A DNA stretch of 64,000 nt from the NCBI RefSeq assembly GCF_035961655.1, contig NZ_CP108393.1, forward strand, positions 4,545,001 through 4,609,000, read 5' to 3'. The position numbers were made by a program, and so were the translations under genes. Positions 19,353-28,019 of this stretch are shown here, in pieces. Within the stretch, counting starts at the first letter, position 1. Every line of letters starts with the position of its first letter. This stretch comes from Streptomyces sp. NBC_01317 (GTDB lineage: Bacteria; Actinomycetota; Actinomycetes; Streptomycetales; Streptomycetaceae). The notes under the pieces are model-generated. The model was not told the origin of the DNA. It did not search any database and saw only the letters and a program-made list of their open reading frames with translations.

Positions 19353-20969
19353 CTACAGCGCCTGCGGGAAGTCGAACAGCCGTCCCGGGTCGTACGTCCC
19401 CTTCAACCGGGCCAGCTTGTCCGCCGCCTGGCCGTAGTAGGCCTTCCGCCAGTCCGTCAGCGTCGGGTCGATGTAGTTCTGGTACGCCGCGCCCGACGCG
19501 TACCGCCGCATCGACGCATGGGTGTTTTTCAGCCACGCCTGCTGGGCCGTGCCGGCGGTCCCCGGCTGCCACGCCCCGATGTACTGCGCCAGCACCCGCG
19601 AACGCCGGTGCACAAACGCCGTCGAGAGCGGGCTCACCCGGTTGATCGCCCCGCCGAGCGCGGTCAGCGCTATGGAACCGCCGCCTCCGCCCTGGGCGGC
19701 CGAGATCGTGGTGAACCGTTCCGTGGCGGAGACCAGGGCCCGCAGCCCGGCCGGGGAGAGCGCGCGGTCGTAGAAGTCGGAGGCGGCCGCGTACGTCTCC
19801 CGCTGGAGCGCGCCGTTCTTGTCGCGCCCCGGCGTGGTGCCCGGCAGGTGGCACTGCGCCTCGGTGTAGCCCGAGCAGCCCGCGTACACGAGCATCGCCT
19901 CCTCGTACCCCCGGCGCCGGGTCGAGAACGAGCGGGCGGGGCCGGGGCCGCCCGGGCCGTCGGCCAGCCGGTCGAGGGCGTTCTTGAGGTCCGACTCGGT
20001 GCCCAGGGAGAACGCGGACAGGGAGAGGGTCGGGGTGCCGCCGCCGGGACCCGCGGCGAGGTGGAGGGACGACCAGATCTCGTCGGGCTGGTCGGGGCCC
20101 CACTTCTGCCAGGCGTTCAGCACGGTCTCGGCCTTCGACCACGGCCAGCTCACGAACGCGGCGACGGTCTCGGGCGCCGGATGGGTACGGAAGCGCAGCT
20201 CGGTGACCACCCCGAAGTTGCCGTTCCCGGCGCCGCGCAGCGCCCAGAACAGGTCCTTGTTCTGCTCGGCGTCGGCGGTGAGGCGTTTGCCGGCCGCCGT
20301 GATGAGCGTGGCGGACATGAGGCTGTCGCAGGTCAGGCCGTAGGCGCGGGCCGCGACACCGTGTCCGCCGCCGAGGGTCAGACCGGAGACGCCGACGGTC
20401 GGGCAGGACCCGGCGGGGATCGTACGGCCCCGGGCGGCGAGGGTCCGGTAGACGTCCGCCAGCCGGGCACCGGCGCCGATCACGCCGTCCGAGGCCGCGT
20501 GCTGGAGCGAGTCGAGCTTCGAGATGTCGATGACCAGCCGGCCGTTGCCGCTGGACCAGCCCGCGTAGGAGTGGCCGCCGCCGCGGATGGAGACGGGGGT
20601 GTGATGGGTACGGGCGAAGGCGAGGCACTCCTTGATGTCGTCCTCGCCCGCCACATAGGCGACGGCCGCCGGCTTGAGGCCGTCGAAGCGGGTGTTGTAG
20701 AGCTGGCGCGCGGTCGCGTAGGACGCGTCGCCGGGCCGTACGAGATCTCCGTCGAGCCCTTTCGCGAGCGCGCCCCAGCTGGGGGCGCCCGGGGTGGGCC
20801 TGCCGGTGGTGGGTTCGGCGCCGGCCGATCCTGACCTGCCGGGTGACCCGCTTCCGTTCGTACCGGGGCCTCCGGCGCCCGCCGGTGACGTGTCACCGCC
20901 GGAACAGGCGGTCGTGACACCGGCCGTGGCCAGGGCGGCCGCGGCCGTGAGCAGTGTGCGCCGTTCCAT
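19353..20969 (-). CDS. Secreted FAD-dependent oxidoreductase, berberine-bridge (BBE-like) family
   Basis: A 538-residue flavoprotein. The N-terminus (MERRTLLTAAAALATAGVTTAC) is a twin-arginine-like lipoprotein signal with Cys22 as lipid site. The FAD-binding type 4 domain carries PVSIRGGGHSYAGWSSG, whose His should bind FAD covalently, and AGSCPTVGVSGLTLGGGHG, whose Cys would be the second attachment point of bicovalent BBE enzymes. The BBE motif near the C-terminus is YQNYIDPTLTDWRKAYYG then YDPGRLFDFPQAL. Such enzymes oxidise sugars or alkaloid-like compounds; the substrate here is not known. The gene is monocistronic. Confidence 0.9.
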   Translation of the reverse strand: MERRTLLTAAAALATAGVTTACSGGDTSPAGAGGPGTNGSGSPGRSGSAGAEPTTGRPTPGAPSWGALAKGLDGDLVRPGDASYATARQLYNTRFDGLKPAAVAYVAGEDDIKECLAFARTHHTPVSIRGGGHSYAGWSSGNGRLVIDISKLDSLQHAASDGVIGAGARLADVYRTLAARGRTIPAGSCPTVGVSGLTLGGGHGVAARAYGLTCDSLMSATLITAAGKRLTADAEQNKDLFWALRGAGNGNFGVVTELRFRTHPAPETVAAFVSWPWSKAETVLNAWQKWGPDQPDEIWSSLHLAAGPGGGTPTLSLSAFSLGTESDLKNALDRLADGPGGPGPARSFSTRRRGYEEAMLVYAGCSGYTEAQCHLPGTTPGRDKNGALQRETYAAASDFYDRALSPAGLRALVSATERFTTISAAQGGGGGSIALTALGGAINRVSPLSTAFVHRRSRVLAQYIGAWQPGTAGTAQQAWLKNTHASMRRYASGAAYQNYIDPTLTDWRKAYYGQAADKLARLKGTYDPGRLFDFPQAL

Positions 20970-21132
20970 GTGACGTCCTCCTGAGGGTGACCCCGGGATC
21001 GCGTGGAAGGCGTCCCGCTGATCGGGACGGTTGTAGAGGCCACCGGGTTCCGCGACTCGGGTGCGTTTTCCCCCAAGAGGTCACGTCAATCAGGAGGTCG
21101 GTCGATCAGGAGGCCGGGTCGATCACGTGATG

Positions 21133-21303
21133 TCAGTCCGCCGGTTTGTGAGTCGCCGCGTCCGTCCTGGCCCGGTCGCGTGAGCGGCGGGCCGGGCCCG
21201 ACCAGCCGCACGTGCAGCGGGCCAGGCAGAACGAGCCGCGTTCCACGGTCGAGGTGGTGTGGGGGGAGGTGAGGGGAGGGCCGGAAGTGTCTTGCTCGCT
21301 CAC
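21133..21303 (-). CDS. Small conserved Streptomyces-type protein with two Cys
   Basis: A 56-residue protein if it starts at GTG 21303, or 79 residues from ATG 21372. The core RGSFCLARCTCGWSGPARRS with three Cys, followed by RDRARTDAATHKPAD, has the look of a small zinc-knuckle-like protein; I recall very similar short proteins in many Streptomyces genomes. The GGAGG motif lies only 2 nt before the GTG, so the start is not settled. It lies in the 430-nt gap between the flavoenzyme and the divergent lipoprotein gene. Function unknown. Confidence 0.6.
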   Translation of the reverse strand: MSEQDTSGPPLTSPHTTSTVERGSFCLARCTCGWSGPARRSRDRARTDAATHKPAD

Positions 21304-21403
21304 CCCTCCACCGTACTGGCGTGACGGGGAACGAGGGGCGTCGTTATGCGGGTGGGTACGGGCTTCGGACAAGCGGCGCTAAGGCGTTGGGGGTTGGCGG
21401 GCG

Positions 21404-22240
21404 ATGGTGGCGCAGCAGCAAGGACGCAGGGGAGCGGCGTTCGCCGCCGTGACCGTCGTGGGCGCCGTGGCGGGTGTCGTGGCCGCGACCGGGTGTTCCG
21501 GCGAGGTGGGAGCCACGGCCGACGACCGGCCGGCCGGCGGGCCCCGGGTGGTGCGTGAGGCCGCCGACGTCCTGCTCGCGTCGGGGAGTTCCAAGGCCCG
21601 TACGTCCATGGAGATGGCGGCCGGCGGGACCCGGGTGACCATCAGGGGCGAGGGCGGCTACAACTACGCGGGGCGGATCGGGCGGCTCAAGGTCGTCCTG
21701 CCGAAGGATCCGGCGGGCGCGAGCGAGCACCGTCCCATCACCGAACTGGTCGCCCCCGCCGCCCTCTACATGAAGAACCGGGGGGCGGGCGTGCCCGCCG
21801 ACAAGTGGGTCAGGGTCGACGCGACGACGCTGGAGGACGGGAATCTGGTCACCGGCGGGGCGACGGATCCGCTGACCGCCGCCGAACTGCTGCGCGCGGC
21901 CCGGAATGTGACCTTTGTCGGCTCGCAGGATCTGGCCGGGACTCGTGTGTGGCACTACCGGGGGGTCACCGACATCGGCGAGGCCGCGAAGGTGGCGTCG
22001 CCGTACGCGCGCGGCGCGCTGACCGCCGCGGCGAAAGGGTTCGCCAAGGACGTCGTCCCGTTCGACGCGTATCTGGACGACGAGGGCCGGTTGCGCAAGG
22101 TCAGGCACCGGTTCAGCTATCTCAACCAGGGCCGGACGGTCGACGTCGCCTCGACGACGCTGCTGTACGCGTTCGGTTCCGAGGTGTCCGTACAGCTGCC
22201 CCCGCCCGCCGACATCTTCGCCGGAAAGATCGGGACATAG
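21404..22240 (+). CDS. Putative lipoprotein, LppX/LprG-like
   Basis: A 278-residue predicted lipoprotein: hydrophobic signal and lipobox VVAATGC with Cys31. The mature part has many beta-strand-like segments (GTRVTIRGEGGYNYAG, AALYMKNRG, TRVWHYRGVTDI, DVASTTLLYAFGSEVSVQLP) arranged as in the half-barrel LppX/LprG/LppA proteins of actinobacteria, some of which bind lipids. The call is by resemblance of pattern, not by a motif. It starts with ATG 21404, or GTG 21407. Confidence 0.75.
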   Translation: MVAQQQGRRGAAFAAVTVVGAVAGVVAATGCSGEVGATADDRPAGGPRVVREAADVLLASGSSKARTSMEMAAGGTRVTIRGEGGYNYAGRIGRLKVVLPKDPAGASEHRPITELVAPAALYMKNRGAGVPADKWVRVDATTLEDGNLVTGGATDPLTAAELLRAARNVTFVGSQDLAGTRVWHYRGVTDIGEAAKVASPYARGALTAAAKGFAKDVVPFDAYLDDEGRLRKVRHRFSYLNQGRTVDVASTTLLYAFGSEVSVQLPPPADIFAGKIGT

Positions 22241-22378
22241 TCCCGGAGGATCAAGACACGTCGGGGGAAGACCAGGGCGGAAATGGTCCGGACGTGCCAT
22301 GCGCGCGGCGGGTTCCGGTCCTTACGCTGGGGGGACACGACCCTGGAAGTCGGCGCCCGCGGGAAGAGGTGACAGCAC

Positions 22379-22582
22379 GTGGCTTCGTTGCGTACGACGA
22401 CCGTCCAGGACCACGTGGCCCTCGCCGAGATCGAGTTGTGCGGAGAACTGATGATCGCGGCGTCCGCCGCCGACGGGGAGCGGCTCAGCTCCGACCGTAT
22501 CGACGAGGTGCTGAAAGTGGCCCGCGCCCACCCCGGGGTGCCCCGGCAGCCCGAAGGCCGGTCGGGGTGCCGCCGCGACTGA
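22379..22582 (+). CDS. Small conserved hypothetical protein
   Basis: A 67-residue protein starting at GTG 22379 with GAGGTGA at good spacing upstream. Its sequence (VQDHVALAEIELCGELMIAA then LSSDRIDEVLKVARAH) is acidic and helical; I recall near-identical short proteins at the same place in other Streptomyces, next to the copper regulator and phosphate genes. No domain assigned. It may be a small regulatory or anti-sigma-type protein; this is a guess. Confidence 0.7.
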   Translation: MASLRTTTVQDHVALAEIELCGELMIAASAADGERLSSDRIDEVLKVARAHPGVPRQPEGRSGCRRD

Positions 22583-22618
22583 GGCTCTCGCCCGATGCCA
22601 GGTACGGAGCGGGCGATG

Positions 22619-22999
22619 TCAGGTACGGAGCAGGCGGGCGATCGCCTTCGTCGCCTCCGCCACCTTCGCGTCGACCTCGTCCCCGCCCTTGACCGCCGCG
22701 TCCGCCACGCAGTGCCGCAGGTGCTCCTCCAGCAGCTGGAGCGCGAAGGACTGGAGGGCCTTGGTGGAGGCCGAGACCTGGGTCAGTATGTCGATGCAGT
22801 AGACGTCCTCGTCGACCAGGCGCTGGAGGCCGCGGATCTGGCCCTCGATCCTGCGCAGCCGCTTGAGGTGCTCGGCCTTCTGGTGGTGGTACCCGTGGAT
22901 CCCCCGGTCGTGGTCGGTGACGGGGGTACCGGCCGGGGTGGAGGTGGGCTCGGAGGGCGCTTCGCTTGTCGCGGCGCCGGCCGCCTCGGTGGTCGTCAT
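22619..22999 (-). CDS. csoR: CsoR-family metal-sensing repressor (copper type)
   Basis: A 126-residue all-helical repressor. After an Ala/Thr-rich N-terminus, the CsoR/RcnR core begins at HHQKAEHLKRLRRIEGQIRG. The Cu(I) ligand set is complete: Cys in EDVYCIDILTQ and the His-x3-Cys in LLEEHLRHCVADA, the x-C-H-C pattern of copper-binding CsoR. Copper binding should release it from DNA. The gene is preceded by a strong GTATAT palindrome matching CsoR operators, so it is probably autoregulated. No copZ or copA gene is adjacent, so targets must lie elsewhere. Confidence 0.92.
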   Translation of the reverse strand: MTTTEAAGAATSEAPSEPTSTPAGTPVTDHDRGIHGYHHQKAEHLKRLRRIEGQIRGLQRLVDEDVYCIDILTQVSASTKALQSFALQLLEEHLRHCVADAAVKGGDEVDAKVAEATKAIARLLRT

Positions 23000-23096
23000 C
23001 GCGTCCTCCTGTGGGAATGTCCGGCCGTGGGGATGTCCGGAGGGTCGTCCGGTGGGTTGTCCGATGTGAGATCGGTGTGATGTCCGATACGGGGTT

Positions 23097-23117
23097 ATAT
23101 ACCCCACGTGGGTATAT
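23097..23117. promoter_or_regulatory. CsoR operator upstream of csoR
   Basis: A perfect inverted repeat ATATACCC-N5-GGGTATAT (arms 23097-23104 and 23110-23117), about 100 nt upstream of the csoR start and 147 nt upstream of the divergent DUF47-pit operon. It matches the known TACCC...GGGTA operator of actinobacterial CsoR. The GC-poor arms stand out in this region. Confidence 0.85.
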
Positions 23118-23263
23118 GGTACCCCTCCGTGAGCCTTGGGGCAGGGCCCTGTGCCGAGCGTCATGCCCTATGGGCGACACTGGGACGGATTGCCGGTTAG
23201 CCGTGGCCGGATGTTGCGCCTAGCATCACCCTGACCGAATTCCATGTAACCCGAGGATCCCAG

Positions 23264-23884
23264 GTGCGCTTTCGTCTGACCCCCAGGGAGACGAGCTTCT
23301 ACGACATGTTCGCCGCGTCCGCGGACAACATCGTCACGGGCTCCAAGCTCCTGATGGAACTCCTCGGGGCGGATTCCTCCGCCAGAGCCGAGATCGCGGA
23401 GCGCATGAGGGCGGCGGAGCACGCGGGGGACGACGCCACCCACGCGATCTTCCACCAGCTGAACTCCTCCTTCATCACGCCCTTCGACCGCGAGGACATC
23501 TACAACCTCGCGTCCCAGCTCGACGACATCATGGACTTCATGGAGGAGGCGGTCGACCTCGTCGTCCTCTACAACATCGAGGAACTGCCCAAGGGTGTCG
23601 AGCAACAGATCGAGGTCCTGAACCGGGCCGCCGAGCTGACCGCCGAGGCGATGCCGCACCTGCGGACGATGAACAACCTCACCGAGTACTGGATCGAGGT
23701 CAACCGCCTGGAGAACCAGGCCGACCAGATCCACCGCAAACTGCTGGCCCACCTCTTCAACGGCAAGTACGACGCGATGGAGGTGCTCAAGCTCAAGCAG
23801 ATCGTCGACGTGCTTGAAGAGGCCGCCGACGCGTTCGAGCACGTCGCGAACACCGTGGAGACCATCACGGTCAAGGAGTCCTGA
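23264..23884 (+). CDS. DUF47 family protein (PhoU-like Pit accessory protein)
   Basis: A 206-residue cytosolic helical protein of the DUF47/PhoU-like family that pairs with Pit transporters. The sequence is typical throughout: FRLTPRETSFYDMFAASADN, the two-bundle E/D-containing segments HAGDDATHAIFHQLNSSF and DREDIYNLASQLDDIMDFME, and the repeat LENQADQIHRKLLAHLF. GTG 23264 follows GAGGATCC. It ends 5 nt before the transporter gene, so the two are one operon. Expected role: control of phosphate uptake by Pit. Confidence 0.92.
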   Translation: MRFRLTPRETSFYDMFAASADNIVTGSKLLMELLGADSSARAEIAERMRAAEHAGDDATHAIFHQLNSSFITPFDREDIYNLASQLDDIMDFMEEAVDLVVLYNIEELPKGVEQQIEVLNRAAELTAEAMPHLRTMNNLTEYWIEVNRLENQADQIHRKLLAHLFNGKYDAMEVLKLKQIVDVLEEAADAFEHVANTVETITVKES

Positions 23885-23889
23885 CCCAC

Positions 23890-24888
23890 GTGGACACCTT
23901 CGCCCTGATCATGACCATCGGTGTCGCGCTCGGATTCACGTACACGAACGGTTTTCACGACTCCGCGAACGCCATCGCGACCTCGGTGTCCACCCGGGCC
24001 CTGACGCCCCGCGCCGCCCTCGCCATGGCCGCCGTGATGAACCTCGCCGGCGCGTTCCTCGGGCAGGGCATCGCCAAGACCGTCAGCGAGGGCCTGATCG
24101 CCACGCCGCACGGCGACCGGGGGATGGGCATCCTCTTCGCCGCGCTGGTCGGGGCGATCGTGTGGAACCTGGTCACCTGGTACTTCGGCCTGCCGTCCTC
24201 GTCGTCCCACGCGCTGTTCGGCGGCCTGGTGGGCGCCGCGCTCGCGGGCGGTACGGAGGTGATCTGGTCCGGGGTGCTGGAGAAGATCGTCATCCCGATG
24301 TTCGTGTCGCCCGTCGTCGGGCTGGTGGTCGGCTATCTGGTGATGGTCGCGATCATGTGGATGTTCCGCAAGTCCAACCCGCACAAGGCCAAACGCGGTT
24401 TCCGGATAGCCCAGACCGTCTCTGCGGCCGCGATGGCGCTCGGGCACGGGCTCCAGGACGCGCAGAAGACGATGGGCATCGTGGTGATGGCCCTGGTCAT
24501 CGCCGATGTGGAGGGCCCCGGGGATCCGATCCCGGTGTGGGTCAAGATTGTCTGCGCGCTGATGCTGTCCCTCGGTACGTACGCGGGTGGCTGGCGCATC
24601 ATGCGAACGCTGGGCCGCAAGATCATCGAGCTGGACCCGCCGCAGGGATTCGCGGCGGAGACGACCGGCGCGTCGATCATGTTCGGCTCGGCGTTTTTGT
24701 TTCACGCCCCGATCTCCACGACGCACGTGATCACGTCGGCGATCATGGGCGTCGGCGCGACGAAGCGGGTCAACGCGGTGCGGTGGGGTGTCGCGAAGAA
24801 CATCATCCTGGGGTGGTTCATCACGATGCCGGCGGCGGGCCTGGTCGCCGCGGTGAGCTTCTGGATCGTCAACCTCGCATTTGGCTGA
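23890..24888 (+). CDS. pit: Low-affinity inorganic phosphate transporter, PiT family
   Basis: A 332-residue membrane transporter that moves metal-phosphate coupled to protons. The duplicated PD001131-type signatures are seen: YTNGFHDSANAIATSVSTRA at the N-terminus and ALGHGLQDAQKTMGIVVMAL in the second half. About ten membrane helices are predicted. GTG 23890, 5 nt after the DUF47 stop. It corresponds by order to S. coelicolor pitH1 (SCO4138), from memory. Having low-affinity Pit beside the high-affinity pst operon is a conserved streptomycete layout. Confidence 0.93.
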   Translation: MDTFALIMTIGVALGFTYTNGFHDSANAIATSVSTRALTPRAALAMAAVMNLAGAFLGQGIAKTVSEGLIATPHGDRGMGILFAALVGAIVWNLVTWYFGLPSSSSHALFGGLVGAALAGGTEVIWSGVLEKIVIPMFVSPVVGLVVGYLVMVAIMWMFRKSNPHKAKRGFRIAQTVSAAAMALGHGLQDAQKTMGIVVMALVIADVEGPGDPIPVWVKIVCALMLSLGTYAGGWRIMRTLGRKIIELDPPQGFAAETTGASIMFGSAFLFHAPISTTHVITSAIMGVGATKRVNAVRWGVAKNIILGWFITMPAAGLVAAVSFWIVNLAFG

Positions 24889-24906
24889 GGACGTCCAGCG
24901 ACGTGA

Positions 24907-24939
24907 AAGGGCCCGCCCCCTGGAGGGGGGCGGGCCCTT
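24907..24939. terminator. Bidirectional terminator between pit and pstB
   Basis: A perfect 14-bp stem AAGGGCCCGCCCCC (24907-24920) / GGGGGCGGGCCCTT (24926-24939) with a 5-nt loop, placed between two convergent genes (pit ends 24888, pstB ends 24980). A/T at the stem base on both sides suits termination in both directions. Confidence 0.9.
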
Positions 24940-24979
24940 CGTCTTGCGGTGGCACCGCCATGCAGCACCGCAGGACGCC

Positions 24980-25756
24980 TTATCCGAAGCGGCCCGAGAT
25001 GTAGTCCTCGGTGGCCTGCACGGACGGGTTGGAGAAGATCCGCTCGGTCTCGTCTATCTCGATGAGCTTGCCGGGCTGGCCCACGGCCGCGAGGTTGAAG
25101 AACGCCGTACGGTCCGAGACGCGCGCCGCCTGCTGCATGTTGTGCGTGACTATCACGATCGTGAAGCGTTCCTTCAACTCCCCGATCAGGTCCTCGATCG
25201 CGAGCGTCGAGATCGGGTCGAGGGCCGAGCACGGCTCGTCCATCAGCAGCACCTCCGGCTCGACCGCGATCGCGCGGGCGATGCACAGCCGCTGCTGCTG
25301 GCCGCCGGAGAGGCCGGAACCGGGCTTGTTCAGGCGGTCCTTGACCTCGTTCCAGAGGTTCGCGCCCTTGAGGGACTTCTCGACGACGTCCGCCAGCTCC
25401 TTCTTGCCGTACCTGCTGTTGAGCCGCAGGCCGGCCGCGACGTTGTCGAAGATCGACATCGTAGGGAAGGGGTTGGGACGCTGGAAGACCATGCCGACGG
25501 TACGGCGCACGGCGACCGGGTCGACGTTCGACGCGTACAGGTTCTCGTCGTCCAGCAGCACCTTGCCCTCGACGCGGCCGCCGGGGGTGACCTCGTGCAT
25601 GCGGTTCAGGGTGCGCAGGAAGGTGGACTTGCCGCAGCCGGACGGGCCGATGAAGGCCGTCACGGAGCGGGGCTCGACGGTCATGGAGATGTCGTCGATC
25701 GCCCGGTGGGAGCCGTAGTAGGCGGAGAGTCCGCTGACGTCGATTCGCTTGGCCAT
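24980..25756 (-). CDS. pstB: Phosphate ABC transporter ATP-binding protein PstB
   Basis: A 258-residue ATPase of the high-affinity phosphate importer. Walker [19 protein letters not shown]-loop region [19 protein letters not shown] (the PstB-specific RPNPFP), signature [14 protein letters not shown], Walker [14 protein letters not shown] and H-loop [13 protein letters not shown] are all present. ATG 25756 is chosen over an in-frame GTG three codons upstream. It is the last gene of pstSCAB, 58 nt after pstA. Confidence 0.97.
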   Translation of the reverse strand: MAKRIDVSGLSAYYGSHRAIDDISMTVEPRSVTAFIGPSGCGKSTFLRTLNRMHEVTPGGRVEGKVLLDDENLYASNVDPVAVRRTVGMVFQRPNPFPTMSIFDNVAAGLRLNSRYGKKELADVVEKSLKGANLWNEVKDRLNKPGSGLSGGQQQRLCIARAIAVEPEVLLMDEPCSALDPISTLAIEDLIGELKERFTIVIVTHNMQQAARVSDRTAFFNLAAVGQPGKLIEIDETERIFSNPSVQATEDYISGRFG

Positions 25757-25814
25757 GTGGATCACTGCTTCTTTCCGAGCCGAGGCCCCGCGCGGCGGAG
25801 CCGGATGGCGGGCC

Positions 25815-26894
25815 TCATCGGCCGGTCTTCGGTGCCTTCCAGCGGGCGATCCCGCGAGCCACCAGGTTGAGGATCATGACAAAGGCGATCAGCACCAGCG
25901 CCGCCGCCCAGGCACGGTCGTACGACGCGTCGCTGCCGACCTTGTACTGCTCGTAGATGTAGAAGGGCAGCGACGACTGAGCGCCCTCGAACGGGTTCGA
26001 GTTGATCAGCTGGTTGCCGAAGACGAGCAGGATGATCGGGGCGGTCTCACCGGCGATACGGGCGATGGCCAGCATCACACCGGTGGTGATCCCGCCGATC
26101 GCGGTCGGCAGCACGATCTTGAGGATCACGCGCCACTTCGGTACGCCGAGCGCCAGCGCGGCCTCGCGCAGCTCGTTCGGGACGAGCTTGAGCATCTCCT
26201 CCGTGGAACGGACCACGACGGGGAGCATCAGGATCGTCAGGGCGAGCGAGCCCAGGTAGCCGGCGGGCTGGAGGCCGGCGATCAGCATGATCGACAGGAT
26301 GAACAGACCGGCGACGATGGACGGGATGCCCGTCATGACGTCCACGAAGAACGTCACCGCCTTGGCCAGCGCGCCCTTGCCGTACTCCACCAGGTAGACG
26401 GCGGTCAGCAGGCCGAGCGGTACGGCGATGACCGTGGCGATCCCGACCTGTTCCAGCGTGCCGATGATGGCGTGGTAGACACCGCCGCCCTTCTCGAAGC
26501 TGGGGACCCCGGCCATGGAGTGGGTCAGGAAGTACCCGTCGAGCACCTTCACACCGCGGCTGACCGTGATCCAGAGCAGCGAGAACAGCGGGATGATGGC
26601 GAGGATGAAGCACACCCACACCACGCTGGTGGCGAGGCGGTCCTTGGCCTGGCGCTTGTTCTCGACCGACGTGGTGACGGTGTACGAGATGACCAGGAAG
26701 GCCACGACGGCGATCAGGCCCCACTGGACCTTGCTGTCGAGGCCGGCGGCGGCGCCGATGGCGACACCGATGAGGATCCCGGCGGCGGCGAAACCGGCGG
26801 GCGCCCAGCGGGGGAGCGAGCGGCCGGTGAGGCTGCCCTTGCCCTTCCGCGGCGGCACGGGGGTCGGCTTTTCCTGTACGGCTGCGTGGCTCAT
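25815..26894 (-). CDS. pstA: Phosphate ABC transporter permease PstA
   Basis: A 359-residue permease. About 60 N-terminal residues (basic, then a membrane pair at 33-75) precede the canonical PstA core, which contains the EAA loop [20 protein letters not shown] and the [18 protein letters not shown] segment ([20 protein letters not shown]). Six further helices are predicted. It overlaps pstC by 4 nt (ATGA), so the two permeases are coupled at translation. Confidence 0.96.
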   Translation of the reverse strand: MSHAAVQEKPTPVPPRKGKGSLTGRSLPRWAPAGFAAAGILIGVAIGAAAGLDSKVQWGLIAVVAFLVISYTVTTSVENKRQAKDRLATSVVWVCFILAIIPLFSLLWITVSRGVKVLDGYFLTHSMAGVPSFEKGGGVYHAIIGTLEQVGIATVIAVPLGLLTAVYLVEYGKGALAKAVTFFVDVMTGIPSIVAGLFILSIMLIAGLQPAGYLGSLALTILMLPVVVRSTEEMLKLVPNELREAALALGVPKWRVILKIVLPTAIGGITTGVMLAIARIAGETAPIILLVFGNQLINSNPFEGAQSSLPFYIYEQYKVGSDASYDRAWAAALVLIAFVMILNLVARGIARWKAPKTGR

Positions 26895-27886
26895 GCGTTG
26901 GCCCCCGAGTACTCCTTGCGGCGCGCGATGATCAGGCGGGCCGCGCCGTTGACCAGCAGGGTGAGGATGAACAGGACCAGGCCCGAGGCGATCAGGGCGT
27001 CCCGCCCCAGCTCGTTGGCCTCGTCGAACTTGGCGACGATGTTCTGGGCGAAGGTGCCACCGCCCGGGTCGAGCACGTGCAGCGAGATGAGGTAGCTCGG
27101 GGAGAGGACCGTGGCGACGGCGATGGTCTCACCGAGCGCGCGGCCGAGTCCCAGCATCGACGCGGAGATCACACCGGAGCGTCCGAACGGCAGGACCGAC
27201 AGCCGGATGACCTCCCAGCGGGTGGCGCCCAGGGCGAGGGCGGCCTCCTCGTTCATTCTCGGGACCTGGAGGAAGACCTCCCGGCTGACGCTGGTCACGA
27301 TCGGCAGGATCATGATCGCCAGCAGGATGCCCACGGTGAGCATGTTCCTGGCGACACCGGGCTGCGTCTGGTCGAAGACGTAGGTCCAGGCGAAGTAGTG
27401 GTCGAGCCAGAGGTTCAGCCCGTCGAGGTACGGCACGAGGAAGAGGGCGCCCCAGATGCCGTAGACGATCGAGGGGACCGCGGCGAGCAGGTCCACGACG
27501 TACGCGAGGGGCGCGGCCAGCCGGCGCGGCGCGTAGTGCGAGATGAAGAGCGCGATGCCGACGGCGATCGGGACGGCGATGACCATCGCGATGATCGAGC
27601 TGACGATCGTACCGACGAGCAGGACGGCGATGCCGAAGACCGGCGGGTTCGCCGAGGGGTTCCAGTCGAAGGTGGTGAGGAAGTTGCCCTCGTCCTTGGA
27701 GATGGCGATGACGGCGCGGAACGTGAGGAATCCCGCGATCGCCGCCATGACGACGAGCAGCAGAATGCCCGAGCCCTTCGAGAGGCCCGAGAAGATCTTG
27801 TCGCCCGCGCGGCCGGTGGAGGTGCCCGAGGGGCCCTTGACCGGCGGGGCGGGCGGGGGAACGTCTATCGGTGTGGTGGAAGCCAT
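26891..27886 (-). CDS. pstC: Phosphate ABC transporter permease PstC
   Basis: A 331-residue permease partner of PstA. The EAA loop NEEAALALGATRWEVIRLSV and LGLGRALGETIAVATVLSPS are PstC signatures; six membrane helices. It lies 133 nt after pstS, across a long stem-loop (27964-28000), which suggests that pstCAB gets less transcript than pstS. Confidence 0.96.
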   Translation of the reverse strand: MASTTPIDVPPPAPPVKGPSGTSTGRAGDKIFSGLSKGSGILLLVVMAAIAGFLTFRAVIAISKDEGNFLTTFDWNPSANPPVFGIAVLLVGTIVSSIIAMVIAVPIAVGIALFISHYAPRRLAAPLAYVVDLLAAVPSIVYGIWGALFLVPYLDGLNLWLDHYFAWTYVFDQTQPGVARNMLTVGILLAIMILPIVTSVSREVFLQVPRMNEEAALALGATRWEVIRLSVLPFGRSGVISASMLGLGRALGETIAVATVLSPSYLISLHVLDPGGGTFAQNIVAKFDEANELGRDALIASGLVLFILTLLVNGAARLIIARRKEYSGANA

Positions 27887-27963
27887 GTCTTTCCGGTCTG
27901 TGTGGGGGAGTCGCGGGCGCGGCTCCCCTGGCGGCGGTGCACCGGATGGGGAGGAGGTGGGCA

Positions 27964-28000
27964 GGTGGCCGGCCCGGAGGGGTGCGCCGGGCCGGCCACC
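27964..28000 (-). terminator. Stem-loop between pstS and pstC (attenuator/partial terminator)
   Basis: A perfect 14-bp stem GGTGGCCGGCCCGG (27964-27977) / CCGGGCCGGCCACC (27987-28000) with a 9-nt loop. It sits about 20 nt downstream of the pstS stop on the minus strand and has no T-run. A partial terminator or mRNA-stabilising structure would explain high PstS relative to the permeases, a known feature of pst operons. Confidence 0.75.
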
Positions 28001-28019
28001 GCCACCTGTGGAACGAGGA

